From Saprolegnia diclina VS20 (lineage: Eukaryota; Oomycota; Saprolegniomycetes; Saprolegniales; Saprolegniaceae), in assembly GCF_000281045.1 (NCBI RefSeq), contig NW_008246162.1, positions 103,611 through 150,583 of the forward strand: DNA of 46,973 nt, written 5' to 3'. Shown piece after piece: positions 11,372-22,184 of this stretch. The notes below the pieces were generated by a model. It worked only from the letters and a program-made list of their open reading frames with translations, was not told where the DNA came from and ran no database searches. A program made the translations under genes and the position numbers. The first letter of the stretch is position 1; each line of letters begins with the position of its first letter.

Positions 11372-12805
11372 TTACGACGGTCGATGGACGGCGCCGAGGG
11401 CCGCATCCAGCCGTGCCAACACGCGATCGAGGCGGGAGGTGCCGTCCGAAGGCAAGACAATCAGCGATGGCGGTCGCACGTCAGCCTCGAGCGCTGCCAG
11501 TCGCGCTGTCCGCGCTGCGTCTCGAGCCCGCAGCACCTCGAGCTGCATCGGCCCGTCCATCGTTACGTCCACGTGGTGCTTGCAGACGATTGCGTCTGAG
11601 AGGTGGCCTGGCTCGCCGCAGCGGCCGCACGGGAGTAAGCTCTTGCGCTGCATGGACGGCGTTAGCTTGTGCTCGACCTCGACGTTGTAGCGGTTCAGCG
11701 CCGTGAACCGCCGCAACTTGAACCAGTCGCGCTGGACGCGAAAGTAGGCGCAAACGCTCTGGAACGCCCGTGTCGACGGCGTCAAGACCGAAAAGAGCGC
11801 GTTCGTCGGCAGTACGTAGACGTGCGTGAGGACGGACGCGACGCTATACGTCGTGAACGTCGCGTCGTCCCCGACGCAGCTCTCGGAGAGCCCCGCAACG
11901 TCCATGGGCCGCAAGATCTGCAACTCGACGCGGCGCGTTGCCACGTGGCGGTCTTCGGATTGAACAAGGACGACGTCGTCGATCGTGTACACGCGGAGCT
12001 CGCCGCTGGCGACAAGGTAGATGCCGGTCGGCTGCCCGGCCGTGAAGAGGTACTCGCCCCGGGGCACGGCCAGGAGCGGCGGCACGTGTCCAGCAATAAA
12101 CTCGAGCGCCGGTGTCGCCAATCCTGCAAAGAGGAACGTCGCTTGAAGGCTGCGCAACACGTTCACGTCGTACGGGAACGGCGGCGACGTCGGAACAAGC
12201 GACGCAACCAGCGCTTCGTCCGCTGGCGTCGCCGGCGTTAGCGCAAAGAGTAGCGCGGGCGTGTTGGTCGGGAGCCCGATTGCGCTACGCTCAATGTGGC
12301 CGTTGGACGCGACCGTGACGTAGTGATACTCAAAGTTGTAGTAGAGCGCGTCGAGGCCAAAGCTCTGGCCAGGCGTGAGCGTGCGCCAGGACCGCGCCGG
12401 CATCTGCCGCTTGCGCCGGCTGTGACCAAACCGGTGCGGCCGCACGTACTCGGTACACGAGCCCGTCGCGACGACAAAGAGACTTCCCGCAGGTGTCACA
12501 TCCTGCGTCACGATCGCCGCGCCTGCCGCGTGCGTCTGCATCGTCATCATCGCGACAAGGGCCGTGATGTCAACGCTGCCTCGCACGGCCCACGAGGTCA
12601 GCGTCGCGTGCACGACAGGATGCGTCTCGAGGAGCCAGCGCGCAAGATCGTCGTTCTGCTTGAGACTGCGGCCGGTCGCTGCCGCCAGTAGCTTGGTGTA
12701 GTACGACGGTGCACGAAGGCTTTCGTCCGAGGCGCTCGGACCCGCGTAGATCGAGTCCCGGCGCGGCGACGGCCGCGTTGGCGGTGGCATCGGCCGCCGG
12801 CGCAT
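11372..12805 (-). CDS. protein with two cyclic-nucleotide-binding-fold domains and a zinc cluster
   Basis: Single exon of 477 aa; the start may also be the ATG at 12790. Residues 55-190 and 217-345 each have the cNMP beta-roll layout. Examples are AGSLFVVATGSCTEYV then PGQSFGLDALYYN in the first, and PRGEYLFTAGQPTGIYLVASG in the second. Neither keeps the canonical phosphate-binding cassette, FGE..AL....R.A: the first has FGLDALYYNFEYHYVTV with no Arg, the second AGLSESCVGDDATFTTYSV. Nucleotide binding is therefore doubtful. Residues 393-410 hold Cys-x2-Cys-x4-His-x6-Cys-x-His (CGRCGEPGH, then CKHH), a likely zinc site. The architecture resembles protist CNB proteins of unknown role. It follows VPS35L on the same strand, 91 bp after that gene's stop. 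Confidence 0.75.
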   Translation of the reverse strand: MRRRPMPPPTRPSPRRDSIYAGPSASDESLRAPSYYTKLLAAATGRSLKQNDDLARWLLETHPVVHATLTSWAVRGSVDITALVAMMTMQTHAAGAAIVTQDVTPAGSLFVVATGSCTEYVRPHRFGHSRRKRQMPARSWRTLTPGQSFGLDALYYNFEYHYVTVASNGHIERSAIGLPTNTPALLFALTPATPADEALVASLVPTSPPFPYDVNVLRSLQATFLFAGLATPALEFIAGHVPPLLAVPRGEYLFTAGQPTGIYLVASGELRVYTIDDVVLVQSEDRHVATRRVELQILRPMDVAGLSESCVGDDATFTTYSVASVLTHVYVLPTNALFSVLTPSTRAFQSVCAYFRVQRDWFKLRRFTALNRYNVEVEHKLTPSMQRKSLLPCGRCGEPGHLSDAIVCKHHVDVTMDGPMQLEVLRARDAARTARLAALEADVRPPSLIVLPSDGTSRLDRVLARLDAALGAVHRPS

Positions 12806-12896
12806 CGGTTACAGCGGGCGTTGTAGCAACGTGCGGTATACTGGAACGCAAGCAATGCAGAAACAACAATGTATACTCGACTCGCAAATGTCCTGA

Positions 12897-15800
12897 CTAC
12901 GCTGACGGCGGCGCGTCCAGGGCTTTTAGAAGCGCTGAAAGACGCTGCTTGGACGCATCGGTAGCATCGAGACGGCCCGAGCGCATGACCTTAACGTGCG
13001 TTTGCTGGACGAGGGCGTCGCGGGTGTTGGCATAATACGTCTTGAGGTCGCCTAGAGTGCACGTCGAAATTACGCTACGATTGCCATCGGATCGTCGAGC
13101 ACCGTGCAACACGTCGTAGTGCTTTTGGACGCCCAGGAGGATCTTGATGAGGCGCTCGAGCGCTGTCGGCTGCGTCGCGTCGACGCATGCAAGGAGGTGG
13201 TTGACAAGGTCCAAGGCAACGTCGCACTGTACATCCACTTGGGACTTGAGCTCCGTCAACGCCCGAAGCACGCCCTACAGTCCCATCGCAATGACGCCGA
13301 CAAGACGACCAGTTTCCTACGTCAATGATTGTGGTGGCGACCGTGTCGAGCTCGAGGCGGGCCGCCGTGTCGCCGCCAAACAAGACGTCGTTGCCCTCAA
13401 CTACGCATCGCTGAACATAAGCCGAATGGAAGGAGCCTTCTTGCATGTACCCAATCCGATCTTGTACGGTGCCGTCTCTTGGGCGCAGGCCGACAGAAAC
13501 GGAAGCAGCTGGATCTGCATGCGGAGACCGTTGACATCCTTTGCGTGCCACGCAAACTTAGAGAGGGCATTTGCAAAGCCGTGGTAAAAGTACAATGGCG
13601 CCTCTGCTGAAAGCGACGGCACGACGACAAGCAGCGAGAGAAGATCTCGCATCGCCGCACAGACCAGCGACTCGTACAGGGCTGCGGACACGGGGCCGTC
13701 GCTGTCTCGGAGCGCGGCTTCTTGGGCGGCGACCTCTGCAGACGGCACTTCAGTCATGAGCACGATGCTGGCCTTGACGAAGGCGTCCATTTGCGGTAGA
13801 CAGTGGCATAGCAATGCGACCTGAGATTGTATCTGTGTAGCAACAAGTGGATCCCTGCGTAAAAATCGTTACCTTGGCGCAGGCTGTCATCAACGACAGC
13901 TTTTCCAGTGGATCTGGCAGCGACGGTATCGTAATGTGGCAGTATGCGAGGCAACCCTTGACAAAGTTGCGTGTCGACGTCATATGAATCTACACGTCCA
14001 TAGTTGACGACTTTTCCCGGCAAAGCAAGAGGAGGTACCCGTGGGTAGGCACGCACGGCAAGTACCAGGACGCGTCGGATGAGACAGGCTTTCACCTTGT
14101 CGAGTTTGTAAAAAGCACTGCGGCAATCCACGAGTAGCTGCAATAGCGCATCCTCGCCGTCGCGCGTCAAGGGCGCATCGAGCGCCAGCACAAAGTTGCA
14201 GAGCAGAGCGGCTGCTTCGGCGAGCTCGGACTTGGCGCTGAGACTGTCGAGGGCATCGTGGATGCGCAAGCTCAGGCTAAAGAGGATCTGGACGAGCGCA
14301 GCGTGCGGGCCGTGCACGTTGAGGGTGACCTTGGACTTGCGCAAGAAGGTTTCAAGGAGCCGCTTGCTGAGCGAGACGTTGGTCGTGTGGCGAAACATAC
14401 CCAGCAGCGTCTACATTCCGTGATGCGTAAGAGAACCGTCGATGGGTGCCATTGGCGGTTTACGAGAAACTCGGAGGACGTGATGATCGTGCTGAAGTAG
14501 TAGAGCTGGCGGCGCGCCTCGAGGATGATGGTCGTCATGGTCGCTTGCAGCATCTGGTACATCTTGGCGTCCATGGTCTCGGCCGTATTGAGATGGCGCA
14601 CGATGTCCTTGAGGAGAATGACGACCTCTCGGCTCTGCGCGCACACTCGTTATTTCCTGCACCACGGACAAAGACAGACGCACCGAGTAGTGGGCAACAA
14701 GAAGTTGCATAAAGCCCGTGGCGCACGTCAAGTACGCATGGATGTCGCTCAGTTGCGTAATGGTGCCCCACACCTCGTTGAGAAACGTGAGTTTATCCGC
14801 GTCGGGCGGCGACGCGTGCACGAGCTGTGTGCACAGACAGCGGTACAAGTCGACCTAGAGCAACCATCCAGATGCATGGACAATGACGGTATGTTCCCAA
14901 ACCTTGGGGCCGGTTGTTTGCTTGATGAGGTACACAATGTCCATGGTGTGTTTGGCCAGAGCGGTCGGGGGAAATGTCTTGATGACGTGCGAAAGTACCA
15001 TTCCGTTCTCTGGGTATTGCTTGTACTGCGACAGAAGCGCCTCTGCTTCGTTCTACCTCGGTTTTAGTAGGAACTTGTGTAGGAAAGGAAGCCTACCCCA
15101 GATGCGTGCAGTGCAATGCCTTTTGCCAGCCACTCGACGGCCGGTGAGTGCATCGCACGCATCTCGCTTTCCGTAATCTCGTGCTCGGCGTAGAACGTTG
15201 GCGCCTGTCTCAGCATGTTGTTTGGTATCAATGAATGGAAGAAACGCTACCGCATCGAGCGAGAAGCGATGCATGATGTACATGTAGTCTTGCATGCTGC
15301 TGAGCAGCGCTGGGTTGGGGGTCGACGGTGGCAAGACGCGCGAGCTGGCCAGCGCGAGGTACGCTCGGCAGTACAAACCGATCGTAGGATCCCCAATCCC
15401 ACTGTGAACAAGGGACGCATGAAAATTCCATTCGAAAAGAAACAAATACGTACCGGATCATGTTGGAGAGGCGGGATACGATCTGGGGGTACTCTCCGTC
15501 GCAGAGGAACCGGTAGCAGCGCAACAAGGCGATTTCCGTGTAGCTAAAGCCGTATAAGATACCTCGATTTTGGCTGCTGGTTGTACATGCGGGGGAGGAG
15601 CTCGCGGATGCAAGACGTCTTGTAGAACCAGTTGCGACACGTCTCTTTCGCCTCGATGCAAATGTCGTTGCTCGTAAAGTTGGCTACAAACATGCCACTT
15701 GGTCCATCACGAATGGCGAGCCAGAGGCAACGTACACGCAAGCGGCTTCTCTAGCGTTTCCTCCGCTTTTGCCAAAATGCGGTTGTAGACGTGCGACCCA

Positions 15801-16656
15801 AAGCAGTCGAGGACATCGCTCACGAGCACAAACATGCATGGGTACAGCTTCGGGAAGCTCACGTCGCCAAGAAGTTTGAAGCACTACATGCCCACAGGCA
15901 TTCAAATGCAGTGACACCCACCGAGCTTCGTCGATCTCGTACCTTGATGGCAATCCGCAAGGCAAGCACCTTCTGGTCGTCGAGCCACGCAGCGACAAAA
16001 TCGGTCTGGAGCGTCTTGACGCGGTCAATGTACTCGGTCTTAGACACTTCGACGGTCGACGATGCGCCCTCGGGCTCTTTCTTGTTCTCGAGCTGCTCCA
16101 AGCGAGCGCGCGCCTTCCGGATCGCGCTGCTGTCAGTTTGCGGATCGTCGTCCGAGTAGACAAACTGGCGACTCGCACTGTCGTCGACGAAGGCTTGGTC
16201 GTTCGCATGCAGCTTGACCTTGAATGTCTCCGACGCAAAGTCCTGGAAGATACCATCCTTCGCCATGATCCATTCGTCAAGATAGTCGTTCCTCTCGTCC
16301 TTGACCTCGGGTACCGCCGATGATGGCGCTACGAGCGTTCGCTTGCTCGGCGCTTTGGGTGCATCCGCCACCGAGACCGACGACCCCATCATCGCAGAGA
16401 GTGGGTCAAGCTCACCGTCCTGAAGCATAATGACCCCAGCGCTCGCCGATGGCTCGGCCGGTGGGTCGGGCCGCGGCTGCACTGTCTTGATCTCGGGCTG
16501 GATCTCGGGCTTGTTGCGGCTACTTACATGGACGCACAAGGGGTCGTCGGCCGGGTTCACGGGCTGAAGCGTTGGTTCGTTCACTGCATGCTCCACGGAG
16601 AGCGTCGTCTTCTTCGGCCCGAGGGTCCATCCCCCGTCGCTTCCTTCGACGCCCAT
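12897..16656 (-). CDS. VPS35L: VPS35L, retriever complex scaffold
   Basis: Fourteen exons: 15943-16656, 15736-15883, 15587-15683, 15454-15543, 15251-15401, 15097-15204, 14903-15052, 14684-14854, 14464-14634, 14039-14410, 13873-13989, 13451-13820, 13321-13400 and 12897-13274. The thirteen introns are 43-59 nt and the product is 1038 aa (human is 963). Aligning blocks run the whole length: DPLSAMM, FVLVSDVLDCFGSHVYNRI, KETCRNWFYKTSCIRELLPR, RGIGDPTIGLYCRAYL, SPAVEWL, CRSAFYKLDKV, GCLAYCHITIPSL, MDAFVKASIVLMTEVPS and NDVLFGGD. VPS35L is the alpha-solenoid backbone of retriever, which with VPS26C and VPS29 returns membrane cargo from endosomes with the CCC and WASH complexes. The Ser/Asp-rich N-terminal 190 residues match the unstructured belt of the human protein. 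It is divergent to NAA20. Confidence 0.93.
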
Positions 16657-16701
16657 TGCTTCTCTTCGTTCAAAAGATATCGGTCAGTTGGAAAAGGTTT
16701 G

Positions 16702-16751
16702 GATTTTAGCCAATTGAATGTACGTACGTTGCCAACACAACCTTTGATTGG
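16702..16751. promoter_or_regulatory. bidirectional promoter of VPS35L and NAA20
   Basis: A 148-bp gap separates the two start codons. It carries GATTTTAGCCAAT (16702-16714) and an inverted CCAAT as TTGATTGG (ATTGG at 16747-16751). The first block recurs exactly at 38380-38392. Confidence 0.55.
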
Positions 16752-16804
16752 ATAAAATATGGAGATGTCCCTTTGCCTGCGTCAGATTTCCATCAGTGGC
16801 CGCC

Positions 16805-17539
16805 ATGACGTCGACGCGCAAGTTCCGCTGCGAGGACTTGTTCCGGTTCAACAACGTCAACCTCGATGTGCTGACGGAGACGGTATGGCTACGTGGAAGC
16901 CCAATACCTCATGCGACGCTTCCTGCGTAGTACAACATGTCCTTCTACCTGCAGTACCTCACCAAGTGGCCCGACTACTTTCTCGTGCAGGAGGACCCGA
17001 ACAAGACCATGATGGGCTACAGTACGTGCAGACGATTGATGCATGTCGCCTGATCTCAACCACGCCACTGGCTAGTCATGGGCAAGGCGGAAGGCAAGGC
17101 GGAGAATTGGCACGGCCATGTCACGGCGGTGACGGTCGCGCCCGAGTTTCGTCGACTTGGCCTCGCCAAGAACCTCATGGACTACCTTGAGAACGTCTCT
17201 ATTGAGCTGTGCGATGAGAACGATGCGATTCTCGCGATGGCTCATGCCCCGCTGTAGGTACGACGGGTACTTTGTCGACCTCTTCGTCCGCGTCTCCAAT
17301 ACGCTCGCGATCGGCATGTACGAGAAGTTTGGGTATTCTGTCTACCGACGAGTCATTGGATACTATTCTGGAGACGGCGACATGGAGGACGCCTTCGGTA
17401 CGCATCTGATGACGTTGTTGCCAGAGCTCATGCAACGGTGGTGGCTGTAGACATGCGCAAAGCGCTGCCGCGGGACAAGGAAAAGAAGTCGATCATCCCG
17501 CTGCCCCATCCGGTATACCCCGACAGCTTGATGGACTAA
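16805..17539 (+). CDS. NAA20: N-alpha-acetyltransferase 20, NatB catalytic subunit
   Basis: Five exons: 16805-16882, 16931-17021, 17076-17208, 17258-17397 and 17451-17539. Introns are 48, 54, 49 and 53 nt, all ending TAG, giving 176 aa (human is 178). The GNAT fold is collinear with human NAA20: CEDLFRFNNVNLDVLTET, FYLQYLTKWPDYF, WHGHVTAVTVAPEFRRLG, FVDLFVRVSN, YEKFGYSVYRRVI and EKKSIIPLPHPV. RRLGLA is the acetyl-CoA P-loop (R/QxxGxG/A). NatB acetylates the N-terminus of proteins starting Met-Asp, Met-Glu, Met-Asn or Met-Gln, with NAA25 as the ribosome-anchoring partner. Confidence 0.96.
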
Positions 17540-17556
17540 GCCACGTACTACAATAC

Positions 17557-17767
17557 ATGGAACGTGTATTCAACCTCGTCTTAGACACACTCGACTTGGC
17601 GCAGCGCGGCGATTGTGGCTGGTGTTGCGTCTTTGGCTGCGTTTCTTGGCTCGCTGTACGACGGCAGCAACTTGCTTGTTCTTGTCATCTCGGTGCTCAT
17701 GGCTTTGCCGCTTCTTGGGGTCACGTACTTGGCAGCGCGGTACTTGCTCGCCGACGATATAGCGTAA
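17557..17767 (+). CDS. possible small two-helix membrane protein, frame broken
   Basis: From 17557 a frame reads MERVFNLVLDTLDLAQR. From about 17606 a different frame gives two clean hydrophobic helices, AAIVAGVASLAAFLG and NLLVLVISVLMALPLLG, and ends ADDIA with TAA at 17765-17767. No GT..AG intron of usual size joins them, so there is either a frameshift, a missing base or an unseen exon. It begins 17 bp after the NAA20 stop. The family is unknown. Confidence 0.3.
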
Positions 17768-19344
17768 GCATGACTGCATGGACGTCGATGCGCGTTTGCT
17801 CCTTCTGGAAGTGTCGATGCCCTTCTTTCTTGTTCGCAAAACGAGGGTTGCAGGCGCTAGCGCTTTGTCTTTGGGGTTTTGCACGTCCTTCAGGCCTTGC
17901 ACGTCCTTCGCGTTTTGGGTTCCTGCGAATACCTTCGGGATGATGTGAGCATGCAAGCTACAGATGCAAGCAGACGCATTGCATTGGCTTGTCGAGACTC
18001 GGTGCGGTCGCTGTGACTGTGTCCAGCCTAGGATGGGCCCGTCATTCATGCGGTCCTTGTGTACTGTACCATGGGTCTTCTCGCACTCGTCGTCGTCGCA
18101 TGGTAGTGATCCGGTGGCGTCGCGATGAGTCTTCGTCGTGATGCGGCGGCGGGTCCTGGGCGGGCACATGAGGACAGTGGGGGGTGCATAGCAGACAAGA
18201 AAAGAAAAGCGTGACCCCCTTTCGGAGGAAAGGCTTTTCTTTCCTTGTCTGCTTGGCTCGTGTCGGCGCACACGCAAGAGGTGAAGAAGTGGCGCGCCCG
18301 CCCAGGATATCTTGGTTCGACATCGGATACAGTGTACTACGTACAAGAAGGGCCAAGCTGTCGTTGCTGCGCGTGTTGGATTTCCAAGTGACGGTCGAGC
18401 TCAGCCGCAAGAGTGGCGTTATTCGAATTCGAAGGGATTGTAATATAATTCAAATTCGAACGAGCCAGTGAGGACGGGCGACGGGTTGGCGAGGAAGTTG
18501 AAGCACGCCGCTCCCAGGTGTGTGCTCCCGGCCGCCATTCATTCCGATTTCGAGGCTTTGGCGTGTCCATTGACACGCAAAATGGCGTGCCGTACGATGT
18601 AGTGGACGCTCTCTCGTACTGTGTAGTGACGGTGTCATGCACCATGTACGAACTGCCCAACACCGATGGACAGCGCGCGAAAAGTGCAATCTCGGCCGCG
18701 ACTGCGTGCATATACCAGCCGCGCCCTCGTGTCGCGTACTGTGCGCGATGCCCTATTCACCACGAATCCAAGCCGGCCTCGTGATCGTGCAACGGACCAC
18801 GGATAACTAACACCAAGTGCGACGTCCAATACCACAGATGGGCGCGGGCGCTCTTGTCGGAGCAAAAAGTATCTTTTTTGGGTCTGCGAGAACCTTCCGC
18901 ATCGGGAAGAGTCAAGTCTCCCCCCTTCCTTCTCCATGGCGCCGGTCGTACAGTACAGAGTACACTGTACTGTTGCCGTCGACAGTTAAATCCATTGCCG
19001 TGCTGGCTTTTCGTCGCATCTTGCGTCCATCGAGCGCTCGATGCGACCGAAGAAGCCATATCGACGAGGGACGCCGGTTACGCGGGGGTTACAGGGCGGC
19101 GTAGAGGCAAGCGCGCCCGTCCAAACAGCCGCGCGTCGGACTCGCGTCGGCTTTCAATTATTCAGCGTTGTCGCACGGCGCGACTTCACGTTTTATTATG
19201 TTTTATTGCGTTTGATTGGCGCTCGACGTCCGGGATTGGCCAAAAAGCGATGGCTTTATGGGCGATATCTGCGAAATTTTATATTATTACGTCCTCTCTT
19301 CCAGCACAAGAAGGCGGAAGAGAAAGCCGACGACGACGACCTCG
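17768..19344. other. gene-poor stretch with inverted repeats
   Basis: No credible gene. It contains a direct repeat (TTGCACGTCCTTC twice near 17878-17911), the long hairpin listed separately, and a 9-bp inverted repeat (ACAGTACAG, 18950-18958 with 18965-18973). ATTGG boxes at 19215-19219 and 19235-19239 lie 105-130 bp before the next gene. Confidence 0.5.
18190..18253. repeat. 64-bp inverted repeat (hairpin)
   Basis: Arms 18190-18210 and 18233-18253 match in 20 of 21 bases. The 22-base centre can extend the stem through CCTTT/AAAGG. There is no gene on either side for several hundred bases. It could be a transcribed stem-loop or the remnant of a small inverted-repeat element. Confidence 0.7.
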
Positions 19345-20026
19345 ATGAGTGGCATCAAGAAGAGCTTGTACGAGCCGATCCGCGACTCGCAGCGGTCCAG
19401 CGCCCGGAGCCAGTACATGCCACCTCATCTGGCGCCGACAGCCGCGGCCCCGAGCCGTATCCCGCCCTACGACGTCGAGGCTGGCAAGTTTGCGATCCTC
19501 GAGCGCCACAAGATGATCTGGTCCTCGTTGGACGCGCGGGCGCGCAAGATCCAGATTCTCGCCGTGCTTCAGATCCTCCTCAACCTCCTCGTCTGCCTCG
19601 ACGGCTCGTGGTACACGCAGGTCTTTGGTGTCGCAATCGGCTGCATCGGGCTCATGGCTGTCCGCGGCGACAAGGTCGACGTGCTCATGGTCTACCTCTT
19701 CCTCTGCGTCTTCGAGTTCGTCAAGAACGTCGGGTACCTCCAAGACGCCTTTGTGCACCTCGGGGACCCCGCCGAGCCCGCACCGAGCCTTGCAGCGCGC
19801 AACATGACGGACGTCATCGTCGCGCCATCGACGCCCGCGCCGTGGTTCGCCTTTGGCCTGACCCACAAGTACCTCATCTTCCAAATTTGCCTCGTGTGCA
19901 TTGAAGAGTTTGTTCTCATTGTACGTTCCTTGTACCCATGGCTCACCTCGCCTCATGCGTCCTACGTAGCCGTGCGTCATCCTCATGGGCTACTCGTCGG
20001 TCCAGGCCGTCCTGCGGAATTACTAG
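19345..20026 (+). CDS. four-helix membrane protein, family unknown
   Basis: Two exons, 19345-19920 and 19970-20026, with a 49-nt intron ending TAG; 210 aa from MSGIKKSLYEP. The N-terminal 65 residues are polar and Ser/Pro-rich, then four hydrophobic segments follow: ILAVLQILLNLLVCL, VFGVAIGCIGLMAV, VLMVYLFLCVFEFV and a last one, YLIFQICLVCIEEFVLI, that runs across the splice into PCVILMGYS. A roughly 50-residue loop before the last helix contains one N-x-T site (NMT). The layout is tetraspan, as in MARVEL-type proteins, but no diagnostic motif is seen. Two ATTGG boxes lie upstream. It is convergent with SLD5, 77 bp apart. Confidence 0.75.
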
Positions 20027-20103
20027 CGCGATCGCTCCGGTTGGCATGGCACGTCCCACGCAAGCGCAATGTATGATATTTAAGAAACGCGCGACATTTT
20101 CGC

Positions 20104-21111
20104 CTAAAGCAGCGTCATGGTACCGTCTTGGACGAACGACTGGATCGCGCGGTAGCGAAGCGCGTGGCGGTTGTGCTGGCGTACTTGAATGTGCTCGGCG
20201 CCGCTACCGAACGACGTTATATCACTGTGGACGCAAAGGCGGCGGAAGCACGCACCGGTCATCGCACTGGACCTGGCCCAAATCCTCCTTGCTCTCGCAA
20301 AACACAAATGTGTCCAGATCTGGCGCGTCAACTAGAGTACGAAGATGATCGCACCGCGTACTGTCTGGACGACAACGAACTCATCTCGTCGGCGTCCAAT
20401 TTGCGCTGCTCGGCGGGAAACTTGGAGAGCACGAGGTCATGGAAATGACCATCCAGCATCTCCAAGTATCTACAGAAAGCATTTGTAAACCAGCATGGAT
20501 AGGTAACCTCATGCGTACTTGGTGGCGTATTCAATTTCAGCGCTCGAGAGACGGTCCATGGACGAAGCCAAGACGTGGCGCGTGTGCTGTTCGATCTTGG
20601 ACAGGCGAATGCGCAAGTAGGACGCGATCATGTACTTGATGCGATCGATCTCCATCTATGGCACATGCTGTGGGAGCATTCTTGAGATGGCTTGTACCTG
20701 GTAGAGTTTGTTGGAGAACGCGCGCTCCTCGGTCATGTTGGCCTGGTCGCGCGCAATCTCTTCCACGTACTCTTGCTACATCTTGCTCATCAGCATGCGA
20801 TGACAGTCGCACGATTCGCACCTGGTTTTGCACCTGCTCGACCATGTCCGAGAGCAACTCAACCTTGAAGTCGAGGATCTCAGGGGCATTCTAAGAGCGC
20901 TGCTTAGCCCTGTAATGTGAATATTACATGTCCCTACGAGCTCGTTGACCCATGCTTCCTGGAGCTTGTCTACATCTTCGTTGAGGCTCTCCTCTGGGAT
21001 CTCGCCGGCAAGTCGGGCTGCCATCACCGCTCGAATTGGTGTCCGCTGGCGTCGCCCAATCAGTGCCGTGGATTCGTTTGTATCCGGAAAATAAAATACA
21101 TCCAATGGCAT
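20104..21111 (-). CDS. SLD5: GINS complex subunit SLD5
   Basis: Seven exons: 20938-21111, 20822-20890, 20698-20775, 20519-20655, 20381-20469, 20256-20331 and 20104-20203. The six introns are 42-52 nt, all ending TAG, giving 240 aa (human GINS4 is 223). Diagnostic blocks are VDKLQEAWVNEL, MEIDRIKYMIASYLRIRLSKIE, IDAPDLDTFVF (human VPKPDLDSYVF) and the C-terminal beta domain HALRYRAIQSFVQDGTMTLL (human HLIRYKTIAPLVASGAVQLI). SLD5 joins PSF1-3 to form GINS, which with CDC45 activates the MCM helicase. The last intron could also use an acceptor 21 bases earlier, adding seven residues. It shares a 182-bp divergent promoter with prohibitin-2. Confidence 0.92.
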
Positions 21112-21174
21112 CGCCGTATTTCGGCATTTTGTAGCGAATGAAAACGCACACGTGTCTATGTATCCGGCGCATCT

Positions 21175-21187
21175 ATTTCAGCCAATC
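21175..21187 (+). promoter_or_regulatory. ATTTCAGCCAATC box in the SLD5/PHB2 promoter
   Basis: Lies between the divergent starts at 21111 and 21294. The same 13-mer occurs inverted at 38336-38348 between bL34m and DPM2. Confidence 0.55.
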
Positions 21188-21293
21188 CGAAGTGAGACCT
21201 GATAAGAGTGAACATATCCCCTCTCTTGTATGAACGCCAAGAGAACCACCCAAACGTTCGTGTTGCTTCGGCCCATTTTGGTGTTGCAGGAAG

Positions 21294-22184
21294 ATGGAAA
21301 ACCAAGCGAAGCAAGCTGCTGAGAAGATGGCCAAGAAGGTCCCGGCGAGCGGTAGCCCCGCGTCGGCCTTGGTCAAGGGCCTCGTCCTCACGGCCGGTCT
21401 CAGCTACGGCCTCTACCACTCGGTCTTCACGGTCGCGCCCGGTTCGCGCGCGGTCATGTACAACCGCTTCACCGGTGTGCAGGACGGCACGAAGGAAGAA
21501 GGCATGCACGTCATGATCCCGTGGATCGAGCGCCCGACGATCTTCGATGTGCGCACGAAGGCCCACCAGGTGAGCTCGCTCACGGGCTCGCGCGATTTGC
21601 AGATGGTCAACGTCTCGCTCCGTGTCCTGACGCGCCCTAACACGGGCAAGCTCCCGGAGATCTACCGCAACCTCGGCCTCAACTACTTGGAAGTCGTCTT
21701 GCCCTCGATTGTGAACGAGACGGCCAAGCAGGTCATGGCGCAGTTCAACGCTAGCCAGCTCATCACGCAGCGTGAGCACGTCTCGCGCATGATTGCGCGC
21801 AACTTGACGGAGCGCGCGACCGAGTTTTTCATCAACGTCGAAGATGTGTCGGTGACGCACTTGAGCTTCGGCCGCGAGTACACGGCTGCTGTCGAAGCCA
21901 AGCAGGTCGCCCAGCAGGAGGCCGAGCGCGCCCGCTTCGTTGTCGACAAGGCCCTCCAGGAGAAGAAGTCGACGATCATCCGCGCCCAGGGTCAGGCCAA
22001 GGCCGCCGAGCTTGTCGGTGAGGCCATCAAGAAGAACCCCGCTTTCACACAGTTGCGCCGCCTCGACGCCGCCAAGGAGATCGCCGCCGTCATGAGCAAG
22101 TCGCAGAACCGCGTGTACCTCAACTCGGAGTCGCTCCTCCTCAACTTGTTGCACGACTCGACGACGGGCTCGTTCACCAAGTAA
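21294..22184 (+). CDS. PHB2: prohibitin-2
   Basis: Single exon of 296 aa. An N-terminal membrane helix (residues 28-44, GLVLTAGLSYGLYHSVF) is followed by the SPFH/PHB domain: PGSRAVMYNRFTGVQ, EGMHVMIPWIERP, LRVLTRPNTGKLPEIYRNLG, VVLPSIVNETAKQVMAQFNA. A coiled-coil region rich in Ala, Glu and Gln (VEAKQVAQQEAERARF) ends with SLLLNLLHD. Prohibitins 1 and 2 alternate in a ring in the mitochondrial inner membrane that holds AAA proteases and cristae structure. TTGCAG just before the ATG could be the acceptor of a 5' UTR intron. The absence of introns in the coding part contrasts with its neighbours. Confidence 0.96.
   Translation: MENQAKQAAEKMAKKVPASGSPASALVKGLVLTAGLSYGLYHSVFTVAPGSRAVMYNRFTGVQDGTKEEGMHVMIPWIERPTIFDVRTKAHQVSSLTGSRDLQMVNVSLRVLTRPNTGKLPEIYRNLGLNYLEVVLPSIVNETAKQVMAQFNASQLITQREHVSRMIARNLTERATEFFINVEDVSVTHLSFGREYTAAVEAKQVAQQEAERARFVVDKALQEKKSTIIRAQGQAKAAELVGEAIKKNPAFTQLRRLDAAKEIAAVMSKSQNRVYLNSESLLLNLLHDSTTGSFTK

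Noticed and set aside
17570-18346. 258-codon minus-strand frame
   Set aside because: Low-complexity basic product with no domain; it overlaps the hairpin and unbiased sequence.
20204-20234. Earlier acceptor for the last SLD5 intron (31-nt intron)
   Set aside because: A 31-nt intron is shorter than all others here; the 52-nt choice fits the length range and the alignment equally well.
21156-22154. 332-codon minus-strand frame over prohibitin
   Set aside because: Shadow frame; the plus strand codes a full prohibitin-2.
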